Assembly (NCBI GenBank): GCA_020161655.1 | Contig: JAIUPC010000012.1 | Span: forward strand, 124,001 to 188,000 | Origin: Pseudomonadota bacterium | GTDB lineage: Bacteria; Pseudomonadota; Alphaproteobacteria; Rhodobacterales; Rhodobacteraceae | Length of the DNA: 64,000 nt | Reading direction: 5' to 3' | Part shown: positions 63,148 to 64,000 of the stretch, piece by piece | How the letters are laid out: every line of letters begins with the position of its first letter | Position numbering within the stretch: the first letter of the stretch is position 1 | Made by a program: the position numbers and the translations under genes | The notes under the pieces: model-generated | Databases searched by the model: none | What the model was told of the DNA's origin: nothing | What the model saw: only the letters and a program-made list of their open reading frames with translations

Positions 63148-64000
63148 TCACACGCGCGACAGATGTGCAGTATAGAAGCCGTCCCCGCCTTCAACCGGCG
63201 TGATGAGGCGTTCATGCCGCAGCGTGAAGTCGGGATTGCGGGTCAGGAAGGCGTCGATCTGGTCGCGGTTCTCTTCGGCAAGCAGAGAACAGGTCATGTA
63301 GATCAGCCAGCCACCCGGCGCGCAAAGGACCGCCGCCCGGTCGAGAATCGCCGCCTGCACCTTGAGGAGGTCTGCCAGCCGCTCCGGCGTCAGCGTCCAT
63401 TTCGCGTCCGGTGCCCGGCGCCAGGTGCCGGTGCCGGTACAGGGCACATCGGTCAGGACGAGGTCGAAGGGCGCGTGGCGGGCAAGGTCGCCGGTCGCCA
63501 GCGCCGTCACTCTGACGCCGGCGCGCGCGGCCCGCGCCGGAAGATCTGCCATCCGCTGTGGGGCTGCGTCATGGGCGAAGAGCTTCAGCTTCGCCCGCGA
63601 GCCCATGGCGAGCGTCTTGCCACCGCCGCCGGCGCAATAGTCGAGAACCCGCATCCTGTCCTTCAGTGGCAGCGCCTCAACCGCCGCCTGGGGGGCGGCA
63701 TCCTGCAGTTCGACCAGCCCGGTCGCGTAGGCGGTCGAGTTGCGGATTTTCGGCGCGTTCTCCGTGACTTCCAGCGCGAAGTTCGCCAATGGATGCGCTT
63801 TGGTGGCGATGCCGTCCCCGGCGAGGCTCGCAATCGCGTCGGCAACGGTGGCCTTGCCTGCATTCACCCGCAGGATCGCCGGCGCCCGTTCCCGCATCCG
63901 TGCCAGAACCACGTCGGTCTCTGGCCCAAGCGCCCGTTCCAGGTGCGTCCCGATCCAGTCCGGGCAATCGAGTGCCGCCCAACGCGGGATGGCGGCTGGC
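63148..64000 (-). CDS. RsmB/NOP2-type rRNA cytosine-C5 methyltransferase (5' part beyond window)
   Basis: The last 283 or so residues of a SAM-dependent RNA m5C methyltransferase; the gene enters from the right edge (the frame reads PRWAALDCPDWIGTHLERAL at the border). SAM-binding motif VLDYCAGGGGKTLAM, the motif IV cysteine in LVLTDVPCTGTGTWRRAP and the catalytic cysteine in IYMTCSLLAEEN are intact. Likely 16S rRNA C967-type activity, but other NOP2/Sun members share these motifs. It ends 104 bases before the cckA start on the same strand. Confidence 0.88.
   Translation of the reverse strand, partial: PAAIPRWAALDCPDWIGTHLERALGPETDVVLARMRERAPAILRVNAGKATVADAIASLAGDGIATKAHPLANFALEVTENAPKIRNSTAYATGLVELQDAAPQAAVEALPLKDRMRVLDYCAGGGGKTLAMGSRAKLKLFAHDAAPQRMADLPARAARAGVRVTALATGDLARHAPFDLVLTDVPCTGTGTWRRAPDAKWTLTPERLADLLKVQAAILDRAAVLCAPGGWLIYMTCSLLAEENRDQIDAFLTRNPDFTLRHERLITPVEGGDGFYTAHLSRV

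Overview
The window is high-GC DNA (roughly two thirds G+C by eye) packed with operons. The gene content points to an alphaproteobacterium of the Rhodobacteraceae: a Usg protein, a magnesium-type HemB, a CckA hybrid kinase with a TTAA-N7-TTAAC (CtrA-type) site in front of it, a recA promoter carrying the alphaproteobacterial SOS box GTTC-N7-GTTC, and a PstA with a long periplasmic insert. It reads as chromosome. I saw no phage, insertion sequence, CRISPR array, rRNA or tRNA gene. The genus cannot be fixed from this stretch.

Layout. 1-10.4 kb: end of a DoxX gene, gyrA with its own terminator, then usg, dusA, a TauE/SafE exporter coupled to a 2-oxoglutarate-oxygenase-like gene, a penicillin-acylase-family enzyme, a beta-hydroxyacid dehydrogenase and a YSC84-type lipoprotein. 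11-16.2 kb: hemB, a small membrane protein and mfd. 16.2-20.3 kb: an operon of acyl-CoA ligase, FrnE-like oxidoreductase and Bcr/CflA exporter, divergent from an XRE-cupin regulator. 20.3-30.4 kb: an amino-sugar locus, the most notable part of the window. One arm has murQ, a binding-protein-dependent ABC importer and a Gfo/Idh/MocA oxidoreductase. The divergent arm has a BadF-type sugar kinase, a GntR/UTRA regulator, a double-SIS protein and nagA. The genes together spell a route N-acetylmuramate/GlcNAc -> 6-phosphate -> GlcNAc-6-P -> GlcN-6-P -> fructose-6-P. Each arm starts next to a paired 11-bp-period AATACCT/AGGTAT site.

30.5-35.6 kb: rpe, a redoxin, gph, a persulfide-dioxygenase-like enzyme, an FAD oxidoreductase and a LuxR solo that lacks the usual acyl-homoserine-lactone contacts. 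36-44.7 kb: rpsB-tsf, a homocysteine methyltransferase, DUF2461, a cupin, pseudouridine catabolism (psuK-psuG), DUF502, a patatin and a 3-hydroxybutyrate dehydrogenase. 44.8-47.3 kb: a probable unannotated small RNA, an orphan peptide-type binding protein, an entericidin-like lipoprotein and a CsbD-like protein. 47.3-54.7 kb: the complete phosphate regulon phoR-pstS-pstC-pstA-pstB-phoU-phoB, with a three-repeat Pho box before pstS. 54.9-64 kb: a receiver-like small protein, DUF1330, alaS, an NTF2-like protein, recA, a sulfotransferase-like protein, cckA and the 3' part of an RsmB/NOP2-type RNA methyltransferase running off the right edge.

The best candidates for something undescribed are the ABC-fed muropeptide-sugar locus with its operators and the small RNA at about 44.82-44.89 kb. 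All function calls come from reading sequence and remembering families; no database was searched.
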